From Psychromicrobium xiongbiense (GTDB lineage Bacteria > Actinomycetota > Actinomycetes > Actinomycetales > Micrococcaceae): 64,000 nucleotides of DNA. A model generated the notes under the pieces. It was given only the letters and a program-made list of their open reading frames with translations. It had not been told where the DNA came from and did no database searches. Both the position numbers and the translations under genes were made by a program. The DNA lies in NCBI RefSeq assembly GCF_030271165.1, contig NZ_JASSZH010000030.1, positions 22,993-86,992 of the forward strand, in the 5' to 3' direction. This document shows, piece after piece, positions 8,672-16,590 of the stretch (the first letter of the stretch is position 1; every line of letters begins with the position of its first letter).

Positions 8672-9132
8672 GCGTTCTTCTCCCCAACCCCGGTGCCGGC
8701 CGTGGCTCCGGATGCGCTCCAGGAGGTGTTCCAGGGAAGCGAGCTGTTCTTCCACCCGTTCACGGTGCGGTCCCCGTAGCCGTTGGGCACTCCCTCGAAG
8801 CCCTCCAAGACGTTGTAGGAGGTGTAGCCGGCTGCCGTCGCCGCCTCCGCAGCGGCCACCGAGCGTGCGCCCGATCGGCACAGGAACACCAGCTCCGCTT
8901 CAGCGGGGACGGTGGCCTGCAGCTCCGCCAGGAACTGCGGGTTCTTCACGTTCCCCGCCAGATTCCACTGCAGAAAAACGGGTTCGACGGGCGCGTTCCC
9001 GGCGGAGAGCGAGGAGATGTCCGGCACGCCAATCACCTGCCATTCCGCCTCGGTGCGCACATCGACCAGCACGCCGCCGGCAGCCACTTTGTCCCAGGCC
9101 TGCTGAGGGGTCAGATCTCCCGCGTAGCTCAT
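8668..9132 (-). CDS. Rhodanese-like sulfurtransferase
   Basis: A 154-residue single-domain rhodanese. The catalytic cysteine loop is CRSGARS, preceded by the usual strand LVFLC. The N-terminal part (GGVLVDVRTEAEW) is typical of the family. It transfers sulfane sulfur through a cysteine persulfide. Placement between a DUF1737 gene and metZ, with ATGA and GTGA overlaps on both sides, suggests that it supplies or handles sulfide or persulfide for homocysteine synthesis. That role is inferred from context. The C-terminal region (KNSSLPWNTSWS) is hydrophilic and unassigned. Confidence 0.88.
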   Translation of the reverse strand: MSYAGDLTPQQAWDKVAAGGVLVDVRTEAEWQVIGVPDISSLSAGNAPVEPVFLQWNLAGNVKNPQFLAELQATVPAEAELVFLCRSGARSVAAAEAATAAGYTSYNVLEGFEGVPNGYGDRTVNGWKNSSLPWNTSWSASGATAGTGVGEKNA

Positions 9133-9365
9133 CGAGTACCCCCGGACGAGGCCATGGCCGATGCCGTCGCGGAGCCGAAGCCCACGCTGGAGAGGAAACC
9201 GGGCAGAACGACGGCCTGGGCCGCGATCACGGAGGTCCCGTTGAAGGTCACGGAGGGGCTGCCGTGCAGGACGTAGCCCTCCGCAAGTGCTGCGCTGACA
9301 CGCTCACAGAAGGCGTGGTCGTCGGGTCCGGTCAGCAACCGGTAGGTCAGGGGCGCGTCCGCCAT
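9129..9365 (-). CDS. DUF1737 domain protein
   Basis: A 78-residue protein. Residues 7-55 match the DUF1737 pattern (YRLLTGPDDHAFCERV, then GSPSVTFNG and AQAVVLP). No enzymatic function is known to me for this domain. It starts at ATG 9365 with AAGGAG 8 bases upstream and overlaps the rhodanese gene by 4 bases. As the first gene downstream of a SAM riboswitch it belongs to a methionine/sulfur operon, so a small accessory role in sulfur transfer is a reasonable guess. The C-terminus is Gly/Ser/Ala-rich and probably disordered. Confidence 0.8.
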   Translation of the reverse strand: MADAPLTYRLLTGPDDHAFCERVSAALAEGYVLHGSPSVTFNGTSVIAAQAVVLPGFLSSVGFGSATASAMASSGGTR

Positions 9366-9434
9366 GAGGAACTCCTTGTGCCGGTGGTTGCCAGCAGGAG
9401 CTGCCTCGAGCTTGCAACCACACCATTGATTGCC

Positions 9435-9513
9435 GAGTAGTCACCTGAGGCACCCCGTCGGAAGGAGGGTTGCCGGCCGGTCAGTCAGGGCTTAACACCG
9501 GCGCTCGTTACTC
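9435..9513 (-). promoter_or_regulatory. SAM riboswitch (SAM-IV or SAM-I/IV type) controlling the metZ operon
   Basis: Read on the minus strand the leader holds the conserved core of actinobacterial SAM-IV-type riboswitches in order: ACGAGCGCCGG, then AAGCCC, GACCGGCCGGCAACCCTCC, and GGGGTGCC followed by GGTGA. A closing stem pairs GAGTA (9509-9513) with TACTC (9435-9439). It ends 69 bases before the DUF1737 start codon. It should bind S-adenosylmethionine and switch off DUF1737-rhodanese-metZ. The exact class (SAM-IV against SAM-I/IV) needs a covariance model. Confidence 0.88.
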
Positions 9514-9556
9514 ACTTCGAACTTAGCACTTCATGCCGTCCTGCGCGCCCTCGCCC

Positions 9557-9582
9557 TCCCAACTGTGACGCAGTAGTTGGGA
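9557..9582 (-). terminator. Hairpin after the DeoR/LacI hybrid regulator gene
   Basis: TCCCAACT pairs with AGTTGGGA around a 10-base loop, 12 bases past the regulator stop codon. It can separate that gene from the riboswitch-led operon downstream on the same strand. Confidence 0.5.
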
Positions 9583-9593
9583 CGGAGGTGATG

Positions 9594-10640
9594 TCAGGAG
9601 ATGGACACTGTGGACTGGCGCACGGTCAGGGTGGGCAGTAACTGCACGTGGCGTGGAGGTGTCGTCAGCCCACTGGCGATCCGGTCGATCAGCAGCTCCG
9701 CGGCCATCCGGCCCACATGCTCTTTGGGTGGTGAGACCTCGGTGAGGGGGATGTCCGCCAGTGCCGCGACCTCGCCATCGTAGGCCACGATGCCGAGCTG
9801 CCCCGGGACCGCGAACCCCGCCTCCAGAATGCGCTGGGTCAGGATGAGTGCATCGCGATCATTGTGCACAATCAGTCCATCCAGAGACCCCTCGCTGAGT
9901 TTCTGGAGGATTGTCTCCACCAGTTCCTCGAACTGTTCCGGCGTGTCATCACTGCCATGCGGAAGCTGAATGGGTTCCAGCAGCTGGGGATCGAGTTCAG
10001 AGGCGCGTTGCCAGGCCACACCCAGTGCCGCAGCGGTCGGCGAGTCAGAGCGACCGGCCAGGGCGATTCGGTTTTTGCCAGTGCTTTGCAGATGGCGCAG
10101 GGCCAGGAAGAGCCCATCGATGTGCGCCGAGTTCACCCGGTCGAAATCCACCAGCCGGGAGCCCGGCGGCAGGAGCCGCTCGGCCAGCACCACCGGCACT
10201 TTGAGACTGTGCAGCCACTGCGCGTAGTCGTCCCGGCCCAGCTCCTCGAAGCTGGGCGTCATGATCAGCCCGTCGACGTCCCGGCTGAGCAGGCGCTCGA
10301 TCTGCGCCCGGTCCCTGCCCGGGCCCTGGTAGCCGGTGACCGTCACGGTGAGATTCCCGTCCAGCGCAGAGATCGCTGCCCGGGCACCATCGATCACCTT
10401 CGGGAAGTAATAGCCCAGATCAGGGACCAGCATTCCGATGCTCAGGCCCGGTCCGGTGACCGATCCCGCAGTATCCAGAACAAAACCGTGTTCCCGCTTG
10501 ACCAGACCCTTGGCGGCCAGCTCGGCAATATCCCGGCGCACGGTGGCGGGGGAGATACCGATCGCCTCGGCGGCAGCGCTGACCTTGAGCCGGTGTTCTG
10601 TGCGCAATAATGCCAGCAGCGCCTCATGACGGGCTTCCAT
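9594..10640 (-). CDS. Hybrid regulator: DeoR-type HTH with LacI-type sugar sensor
   Basis: A 348-residue protein. Residues 1-55 form a DeoR-like winged helix (LKVSAAAEAIGISPATVRRDIAEL). Residues about 65-348 resemble the periplasmic-binding-protein fold of LacI/GalR repressors (SIGMLVPDLGYYFPKVIDG, then GLIVHNDRDAL). This mixed architecture is known in actinobacterial sugar regulators. It starts at ATG 10640 with AGGAAGG upstream. It is the last gene of the locus LplB-LplC-LplA-dehydrogenase-regulator on the minus strand, separated by about 90 bases. It likely controls the promoter at 15363-15391, where palindromic sites overlap the core elements. Confidence 0.85.
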   Translation of the reverse strand: MEARHEALLALLRTEHRLKVSAAAEAIGISPATVRRDIAELAAKGLVKREHGFVLDTAGSVTGPGLSIGMLVPDLGYYFPKVIDGARAAISALDGNLTVTVTGYQGPGRDRAQIERLLSRDVDGLIMTPSFEELGRDDYAQWLHSLKVPVVLAERLLPPGSRLVDFDRVNSAHIDGLFLALRHLQSTGKNRIALAGRSDSPTAAALGVAWQRASELDPQLLEPIQLPHGSDDTPEQFEELVETILQKLSEGSLDGLIVHNDRDALILTQRILEAGFAVPGQLGIVAYDGEVAALADIPLTEVSPPKEHVGRMAAELLIDRIASGLTTPPRHVQLLPTLTVRQSTVSIS

Positions 10641-10729
10641 CCGAATCCTTCCTGGAATGGCTCAACGGCGACTGATGAATGAGCGATGGGGAACAACGAG
10701 CGGCACTATCGACAGACTACTAGCAGCTA

Positions 10730-11731
10730 CTAGGCGGAAAGTGCCGCCGATGCCGGGGTCACTTCATCCAGCCAGGGCTGCCCGGCGCAGAACCGCAGGA
10801 ACTCATCTGCGGCAAACGCGCCCATAGCCGCCACCTCACTGCCGATACATCCCGCAATATGCGGACTGAACCGGACGTTGCTCAGCTGTCGGAGCGGATG
10901 GTCCAGCGGCAACGGCTCCGGCTCGGTGACGTCGAGCAGCGCCGTGATATCAGGCCGTCGGGTCAGGAAAGCCACTAGATCCGGGGTATCGATTACGCCG
11001 CCCCGGGCGGTATTGATCAAGGTGCTGTACGGCTGCATGAGGTCCAGCAGTGCGCCATCGAGCATCCCCCGCGTGCTGGGCAGCAGCGGAAGATGCACGG
11101 AGACCACCCGGGAGCGGCTGAACAACTCCGGCAACCCCACCAGGTGCACACCCTCCGGAACCCGACCCTCGCGGTGAGCGATCGGGTCGTAGGCCAGGAT
11201 CTCCACGCCCAGAGGTTGGAGCAGGGCGGCCAGGCGGCGCGCAATGCGCCCCAGCCCGACCAGCCCCACCACGCCCCGGTCCACACCGAGGGTGTCCAGC
11301 CCCGCTGACTGGACACCCCCGGTGACCGGGACGCCGTATCGCCAATAGCCTTTGAGCGCCAGGATCACCTGCGCCAGGGTGAACGTTGCCACTCGGTCCG
11401 CATTGATCCCGGCCGCGGTGGACACCCGGATCCCGCGGTCCCAGAGCGCTTCCGAGACCAGCTCGCGCACCGAGCCCGCACCGTGGAAGACCGCCTGCAG
11501 TGCAGGGTAGCGACGGAGTTCTTCCGCGTTGAGCTGAGGCGCGCCCCAGCCGGTGAAGAGCACGGTCGCGTTCTCGGTCTGCCCGGGGGCAGCCACATCC
11601 GCACCCTGGCGGATCCGCTGGCGCACCCAGTCTGGGTACACCTGCTCGGCAAAGTAGTCGGCCAGGGCAAACTGTGCCACCTGGCCCCCCGAGTGGGAGC
11701 CAGGCAACTGCTCAGGCTTTGGCAAGTGCAT
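10730..11731 (-). CDS. D-isomer specific 2-hydroxyacid dehydrogenase
   Basis: A 333-residue NAD-dependent dehydrogenase. It has a Rossmann nucleotide site (GLVGLGRIARRLA, about residue 150), catalytic Arg in NTARGG, Glu in DVTEPEPLP and His in SPHIAG, the standard catalytic set. It reduces a 2-keto acid or oxidises a D-2-hydroxy acid; the substrate is unknown, but the sugar-importer operon suggests a sugar-acid intermediate. The ATG at 11731 overlaps the upstream lipoprotein gene by 20 bases. The first about 25 residues are unusual for the family, so a downstream GTG in GGQVAQF (after a G-rich stretch) is a possible alternative start. Confidence 0.88.
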   Translation of the reverse strand: MHLPKPEQLPGSHSGGQVAQFALADYFAEQVYPDWVRQRIRQGADVAAPGQTENATVLFTGWGAPQLNAEELRRYPALQAVFHGAGSVRELVSEALWDRGIRVSTAAGINADRVATFTLAQVILALKGYWRYGVPVTGGVQSAGLDTLGVDRGVVGLVGLGRIARRLAALLQPLGVEILAYDPIAHREGRVPEGVHLVGLPELFSRSRVVSVHLPLLPSTRGMLDGALLDLMQPYSTLINTARGGVIDTPDLVAFLTRRPDITALLDVTEPEPLPLDHPLRQLSNVRFSPHIAGCIGSEVAAMGAFAADEFLRFCAGQPWLDEVTPASAALSA

Positions 11732-13376
11732 CCTCGTATTCCTTGCGGATCGTATCGCCGCCCTGACTGCGCCATTTCTTGACGGCATCGGCGAAGTCGG
11801 TGAGCGGCTGGCGTCCTACAATGATGCCGGTTTTGGTATCCGTCATCATCTGGTCCAGCGAGGCAGACTTCTGTGCGGTTTCTGAGTACAGGCCCACCGT
11901 GGGGTTGGCCAACAGCATGGGGACCAGGGCCTTCTGGACCTCGTACTGGCGCTTGAATCCATCATCCATGGGTGCAGCGCTGAACTGGACCTGGGGCCCG
12001 GAGCCGATGCGGTTGACGTTGATTCCGCGTTCCAGAGTGCCCTTGTCGGTGCTGACCGCATTGCCCTTGGCGTCGGTGGTCCAGTCGACGCCCTCCACCC
12101 CGAACGTCATATCGAAGTATTCGCTGGAGCCGAAGGGGGCAGAGGCATAGTTGATCACCCGGAGCATCTCGTCGATGCGGTCCGAGGAGGCCTTCTTGAG
12201 CGCGACGAAGGAGAAGCAGCCCAACCCCTGATAGTTGCTCGGCTTGCCACCGTTGGCGGAGAAGGGGATGAGCGCGTCGATGGTGATCTTGGGGAACTTC
12301 GCCTGGTTGACCCACCAGGCCTGGCCATCCTCACGGAGCACCACATTGCCATTGGTGAAGGCATCCACCGCCTGCTGCTGCTTCATGCTCAGGGTGTCCG
12401 GGTGCCAGTACCCGGCATCCCAGAGTTCCTTGAGGTAGGTGATCATTTCGACGTACTGAGGGGTTTCGTAGGCGTGGGTGAGTTTGCCGCCATCGTTCTT
12501 CCAGGTGTTCGGCAGGCCGAACATGCAACCGAAGGTATTGTCATTCCACGCCACACCGGAGGCCGAGGAGAAGCCGCCCAGGGCGTAGCGGTTCTTGCTG
12601 CGATCGGTGACGGCCTTGCAGAGCGCCGTGAAATCGGCTTTGCTCTGCGGCTGGGAGTTGGCGCCGACGGAGTCGATGATGTCCTTGCGTGAATACATGA
12701 TGTTGCCGAAGGGCGGCCGCTCGGACGGTACGCCGTAGATTTTGCCGTTGATCCGGGCGGTAACCCAGGCGTGCTCTGGAATGTTGGCAATATTGGGGTA
12801 CTTCTTGACCGCATCGCCGGAGAGCTTGTCGGTGAGGTCCTGGAAGACCGTGCCCATCAGCTGGGGCAGCCGCGGAAGTCCCATGAAGACCGGAACCTGA
12901 ACCATGTCCGGGATATCGCCGCCAGCCACGACCGTGGCGAACTTGGTGGGGAATTCGCCAGCCAGGGTGATCTCCGGCTTGAAATCGACGTTCATCTTCT
13001 TGTTCATCATCTGCCAGTAGGCATTGGAGCCCACCTCCGGCGGCGGCTGCCCGTAGGTCAGGATGAAGGCGCGTAGCGCACCACCGTTACCCACCTGCCC
13101 TTGGACCGAGGTGAAACGCTCCTTGGGGTAGCTGAAGAAGACCGGCTGGACGCCCTCGGCGGTGCCGGCCAGATCAGGCTTGGGGCCCTGGGTGATCGGG
13201 ACATAGGTGGGGTAGGCAGCCTTCGCCCCGTTGTTCCCGGCGGCTGCTCCGGATCCGCCGGAGCCACAGGCCGCCAGCGCCGGGCCTGCGGCCAGGACGG
13301 CTGCGCTGAGCACCAGCCCCTTGAGGGCCGATCGTCGCGACATTCGGGTGGCGGGGTGGGCGAGAGGTGAATCCAT
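11712..13376 (-). CDS. ABC transporter substrate-binding lipoprotein (LplA type)
   Basis: A 554-residue solute-binding protein of the large family-1 oligosaccharide type. The N-terminus has a twin-arginine-like motif (SRRSALKG), a hydrophobic stretch and a lipobox LAAC with the lipid-modified cysteine near residue 37. It should be exported, possibly by Tat, and anchored outside the membrane. It starts at ATG 13376 with AAGGAG 8 bases upstream. The two permease genes lie immediately upstream on the same strand. No ATPase gene is present, as is usual for this group, which shares an MsiK-type ATPase. The length resembles binding proteins for plant-polysaccharide fragments; the ligand is not deducible. 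Confidence 0.9.
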   Translation of the reverse strand: MDSPLAHPATRMSRRSALKGLVLSAAVLAAGPALAACGSGGSGAAAGNNGAKAAYPTYVPITQGPKPDLAGTAEGVQPVFFSYPKERFTSVQGQVGNGGALRAFILTYGQPPPEVGSNAYWQMMNKKMNVDFKPEITLAGEFPTKFATVVAGGDIPDMVQVPVFMGLPRLPQLMGTVFQDLTDKLSGDAVKKYPNIANIPEHAWVTARINGKIYGVPSERPPFGNIMYSRKDIIDSVGANSQPQSKADFTALCKAVTDRSKNRYALGGFSSASGVAWNDNTFGCMFGLPNTWKNDGGKLTHAYETPQYVEMITYLKELWDAGYWHPDTLSMKQQQAVDAFTNGNVVLREDGQAWWVNQAKFPKITIDALIPFSANGGKPSNYQGLGCFSFVALKKASSDRIDEMLRVINYASAPFGSSEYFDMTFGVEGVDWTTDAKGNAVSTDKGTLERGINVNRIGSGPQVQFSAAPMDDGFKRQYEVQKALVPMLLANPTVGLYSETAQKSASLDQMMTDTKTGIIVGRQPLTDFADAVKKWRSQGGDTIRKEYEDALAKA

Positions 13377-13431
13377 GTGTGAACTCCTTTGTTGACGAGG
13401 ATGCGTGCGGTAGATCTGGGGGATTGGAGCG

Positions 13432-14376
13432 TCAGCCCTTGACGGCGCCGGTCATCACGCCGGCACTCATATGCCGTTGGACGAAGGGGTAGGCGCAGAG
13501 CACAGGGACCATGGCGATCACGATGACGGCCATCTGGATAGCGGCGGTGGGCGTGTCTACGACCGTCCCGGTGTCGGTGAGCAGTGGCGCGCCCTGGAGG
13601 ACGTAACTGCGCAGGACGAGCTGCAGGGTCCACTTGGAGGAGTCCTGCAAGTAGATGAGCGCGTTGAAGAAGGAATTCCAGTACCCGACGGCGTAGAACA
13701 GCCCGACCACGGCCACCACAGCCTTGGACAGCGGGAGCATGATGCTCCACAAGGTGCGCCATTCGCTGGCACCGTCGATCTTCGCGCTGTCGATGAGTTC
13801 CTGGGGGATGTTCTGGAAGAACCCGCGGACGATGACGATATTGAAGGCGCTGACCGCACCCGGCAGGATCAGCGACCAGTAGGTGTCCAGCAGGCCGAGC
13901 TGCTTGACCATCAGGTACACCGGGATGAGGCCCGGGGTAAAGAGGAAGGTCAGCAGCACCAGGCCGAGCAGAGGCTTCTGGAACAGCGAGCCTTTGCGGC
14001 TGAGAGCATAGGCGGCGAGCACAGTGCAGATCAGACTGATGGCCGTACCGACGATGGTCACGAGCAGGCTGATCACCACGGCGCGGGAGACCACGCCACC
14101 ACTGAGCACCTGCCGGTAAGCCTCGATGCTGAAGGAGGTCGGGATGATCGCGAAGCCGCCGTTCTGCCTCAGTGACTCTGCCGTGGACAGGCTGGTGGAG
14201 ACCACGATCAACAGGGGAAAGAGAATGACCAGGCACAGCACGATGACGGCGATCGCCTTGGAGACCCGGATCGGGATCGAGGGCGCTTTGGACCAGCTGG
14301 GCCGGGTCGAGGCGGCCGTTCTGCTCCTGAGTTTGCGGACTGTGGCGGCTGGCGCCTTCAGCTCTGTGGTGCTCAT
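13432..14376 (-). CDS. ABC sugar transporter permease (LplC type)
   Basis: A 314-residue inner-membrane permease with six predicted transmembrane helices. The first is at about residues 35-60 (AIAVIVLCLVILFPLLIVV). The cytoplasmic coupling loop follows the EAA pattern (SAKIDGASEWRTLWSIMLP). The Lys/Arg/Pro-rich N-terminal tail is cytoplasmic. It overlaps the upstream permease by 4 bases and would pair with it as a heterodimer to import an oligosaccharide delivered by the lipoprotein encoded next. Confidence 0.9.
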   Translation of the reverse strand: MSTTELKAPAATVRKLRSRTAASTRPSWSKAPSIPIRVSKAIAVIVLCLVILFPLLIVVSTSLSTAESLRQNGGFAIIPTSFSIEAYRQVLSGGVVSRAVVISLLVTIVGTAISLICTVLAAYALSRKGSLFQKPLLGLVLLTFLFTPGLIPVYLMVKQLGLLDTYWSLILPGAVSAFNIVIVRGFFQNIPQELIDSAKIDGASEWRTLWSIMLPLSKAVVAVVGLFYAVGYWNSFFNALIYLQDSSKWTLQLVLRSYVLQGAPLLTDTGTVVDTPTAAIQMAVIVIAMVPVLCAYPFVQRHMSAGVMTGAVKG

Positions 14377-15323
14377 TTTGAATAGACTCCCTGTTCTCCG
14401 AGCAGGTGTGCGGCCTTATTAGCGCCCAGTACCAGCAGCAGACCGATCAGGCCCTTGAGCAGGCCGGCTGCGATGCCGATACCCCAGTCACCGTTGACGA
14501 TGCCGTTGTAGTAGACGAAGGTGTCCAGCACCTCAGCTGCGGCCGGACCCACGGTGTCCCGTTGCAGGATCACCTGTTCGAAACCGACGGAGAGGGCGTC
14601 TCCGAGGCGGAGGATCAGCAGCAGGATGATGATCGGGCGCAGGCCGGGAAGCGTGACGTGCCAGAAACGGCCCCACCAGCCTGCACCGTCAATGGCGGCC
14701 GCCTCGTAGAGCGAATCGTCGATCGCCACCAGGGCGGCCAGGAAGATGATGGTGCCCCAGCCGGCGTCTTTCCAGATCACCTGGGAGGTGAGCAGGAGCT
14801 TGAAGGTATCCGCATTGGCCAGGATATTGACCGGGTCCAGGTGATTGGACTGGAGGAACTGGTTCAGCACGCCGCTGCCGCCGAGCGTCTGCTGGAAGAG
14901 GCCGACCACGATCACCCAGGACAGGAAGTGTGGCAGGTAGAGCACCGACTGGACGAAGGTGCGCAGGAACGGGCTGATCAGCGAATGCAGGAAAACCGCC
15001 AGCGCGATCGGCACCGGGAAGTACAGAGCCAGGTTGAGGAAAGTGATCTGGATGGTGTTGAAGAGCGCCTGCCAGAACCCGGTGTTGGAGAACAGCTTGG
15101 TGAAGTTATCCAGCCCTACCCAGTCATTGCTCCAGATCGGGATGAACGGAACGTAGTCCATGAAGGCGATGACGTTGCCCAGCAGCGGGATGTACACAAA
15201 GGTCAGTAGGAGCGCCACCGCCGGCAGCACCATGAGGAGCAGAGGGTAATCGCGGCGTAGCCGGATCAGGAAGGGCACTTTGCGGGTGCTGCCGCGCTCT
15301 GTCACCTTGGTTGCTAATGCCAC
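14373..15323 (-). CDS. ABC sugar transporter permease (LplB type)
   Basis: A 316-residue permease with six predicted membrane helices, starting with LLLMVLPAVALLLTFVYIPLL. The coupling loop is EAAAIDGAGWWGRFWHVTLP. I prefer the GTG at 15323 because CGGAGGA lies 6 bases upstream; the in-frame ATG at 15344 has no comparable site. It is the first gene of the locus and its promoter lies at 15363-15391. It works with the next permease and lipoprotein in sugar import. Confidence 0.88.
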   Translation of the reverse strand: MALATKVTERGSTRKVPFLIRLRRDYPLLLMVLPAVALLLTFVYIPLLGNVIAFMDYVPFIPIWSNDWVGLDNFTKLFSNTGFWQALFNTIQITFLNLALYFPVPIALAVFLHSLISPFLRTFVQSVLYLPHFLSWVIVVGLFQQTLGGSGVLNQFLQSNHLDPVNILANADTFKLLLTSQVIWKDAGWGTIIFLAALVAIDDSLYEAAAIDGAGWWGRFWHVTLPGLRPIIILLLILRLGDALSVGFEQVILQRDTVGPAAAEVLDTFVYYNGIVNGDWGIGIAAGLLKGLIGLLLVLGANKAAHLLGEQGVYSK

Positions 15324-15362
15324 ACGTATCCTCCGGGTCGTCATCGGCCGTTTGTTCCCATG

Positions 15363-15440
15363 ACACTAGAGTGACCGAAGTCACTTGTCAAGATTAAATG
15401 ATCACATTATGAGTATTTGATCATAATTGGATCAGATGAC
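15363..15440 (-). promoter_or_regulatory. Promoter and operator cluster of the LplB-led operon
   Basis: On the minus strand TTGACA (15391-15386) and TAGTGT (15368-15363) are separated by 17 bases. The spacer is almost wholly occupied by the palindrome AGTGAC-TTCG-GTCACT (15370-15385). Upstream, two TGATCA sites (15399-15404 and 15418-15423) are 19 bases apart in an AT-rich stretch, with another GATC at 15430. This is a convincing regulated sigma-A promoter. The palindrome is the best operator candidate for the hybrid regulator at 9594-10640. Confidence 0.7.
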
Positions 15441-15480
15441 ACTGGCGCGAGGAGGTCGTGACGAGGATGTGGCGGGGTTC

Positions 15481-15533
15481 AGTGTGCAGTGTTGCAGGGT
15501 CGCGGCGACGCACACCCTGCAACACTGCACACT
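15481..15533. terminator. Long hairpin with 20-base perfect arms
   Basis: The 20-base arms (15481-15500 and 15514-15533) are perfectly complementary around a 13-base loop rich in CG. The hairpin lies between the PhzF-like gene and the sugar operon, both on the minus strand. It is a plausible terminator for the PhzF-like gene, though 81 bases past its stop, and is longer than a usual terminator stem. Confidence 0.6.
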
Positions 15534-15613
15534 CGATGTATGTTCAGAGCAATGTGCGCTCAGGCCAATGCGCAACCGGCCGATGGCGGAGGGCTGGCGA
15601 TGAGCGCGAGGAC

Positions 15614-16498
15614 TCAGTCGATGCGGTGAGCGGTCCCAGTGACGGTGATTCCGCCAGCGGGCGGGACGGAGACCCGCAGCAGGCTGGGCCGCCCGATGTG
15701 GCGGCCCTGGTGAATGGTCAGCTCCGTCGGAGTGCTCAGAACGCCCAGCGCCCGCAAATACGCTCCGGTGGAGGCTGCGGCAGAGCCGGTGGCCGGGTCT
15801 TCCGAGAGGGTGCCGACGGGGAAGAGGTTGCGCGCTTCCCAGACCAGTGGCTGGTTGTCAGGGTCCTGCAGGGAATGCAGAACCGTAATGGTGCCGGTCC
15901 ATCCGTTGCTGTCCATCAGCTGGCGCACCGCGTCGGGGTCAAAACTGAAACTGTCAAAAGTGTCCTGTCTACCCAGGACGATCATCGGGTGAGGATTGCC
16001 CGCGAAGGACACTCTGGAGGGGAATCTTGGGTCCAGCTCACTCTCGTCAAGGCCCAGTAGATCCAGGATGTCTGCCAGTTGAGCTTCAGGCAGAGCACTC
16101 ACCTGGGGGTCTACAGAGGTGAAAGACGCGGTCACCACACCGTCTCGCTGCTCCGTTGTCAGTTCCACCGAACCGGCGCGGGTCTCGAAAACATAGCGGC
16201 CAGATCCGTAGATTTCGGTCAGGGCGACGGCGGTGGCCACGGTGGCATGACCACAGAACGGAACCTCCGCCACGGGCGAGAAATATCGAACCGTGGCCCG
16301 GAGAGCTTCTCCGGGAGCGGCGTCGGGCGGAGCCGTCACAAAGGCCGACTCTGCATAGCCGAGCTGAGCGGCGATGCCGAGCATCTGGGCGTCATCGAGC
16401 GCGCTGGCGTCAAGCACCACGCCCGCCGGATTGCCGCCCTCCGGGCCGGAACCCGGCGCGGGGAAAGCGCTCCAACGGGACAGGGACGGTTCGTTCAT
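15614..16498 (-). CDS. PhzF family isomerase/epimerase-like protein
   Basis: A 294-residue member of the PhzF/diaminopimelate-epimerase fold. The conserved region GGNPAGVVLD is near the N-terminus. The catalytic glutamate of PhzF proteins is present in LGYAESAFV. The second half carries ATGSAAAS, and PFCGHATVATA is also seen. No phenazine genes are nearby, so the substrate is unknown; many homologues are orphan isomerases. It starts at ATG 16498 with a GAAGGCGAG stretch upstream. An in-frame opening to 16555 adds 19 residues without family similarity. It lies 92 bases after an ABC exporter gene. Confidence 0.88.
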   Translation of the reverse strand: MNEPSLSRWSAFPAPGSGPEGGNPAGVVLDASALDDAQMLGIAAQLGYAESAFVTAPPDAAPGEALRATVRYFSPVAEVPFCGHATVATAVALTEIYGSGRYVFETRAGSVELTTEQRDGVVTASFTSVDPQVSALPEAQLADILDLLGLDESELDPRFPSRVSFAGNPHPMIVLGRQDTFDSFSFDPDAVRQLMDSNGWTGTITVLHSLQDPDNQPLVWEARNLFPVGTLSEDPATGSAAASTGAYLRALGVLSTPTELTIHQGRHIGRPSLLRVSVPPAGGITVTGTAHRID

Positions 16499-16590
16499 CG
16501 TTTGCTCGCCTTCTTCCGCGGGACGTCGGATGGCGTCCGGTTCTGGGAAAAGCAACCGGGCGCCCTGGGTATTCCCGCTCAGCCCTGTCC

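Noticed and set aside
8672..8881. N-terminal extension of metZ
   Set aside because: It overlaps the rhodanese gene, shows no PLP-enzyme similarity, and the GTG at 8671 gives a standard MetZ N-terminus.
13058..14236. Alternative-frame open reading frame overlapping the permease and lipoprotein genes
   Set aside because: It spans the junction of two well-supported genes in another frame and its translation is Arg/Pro-rich without membrane segments or motifs.
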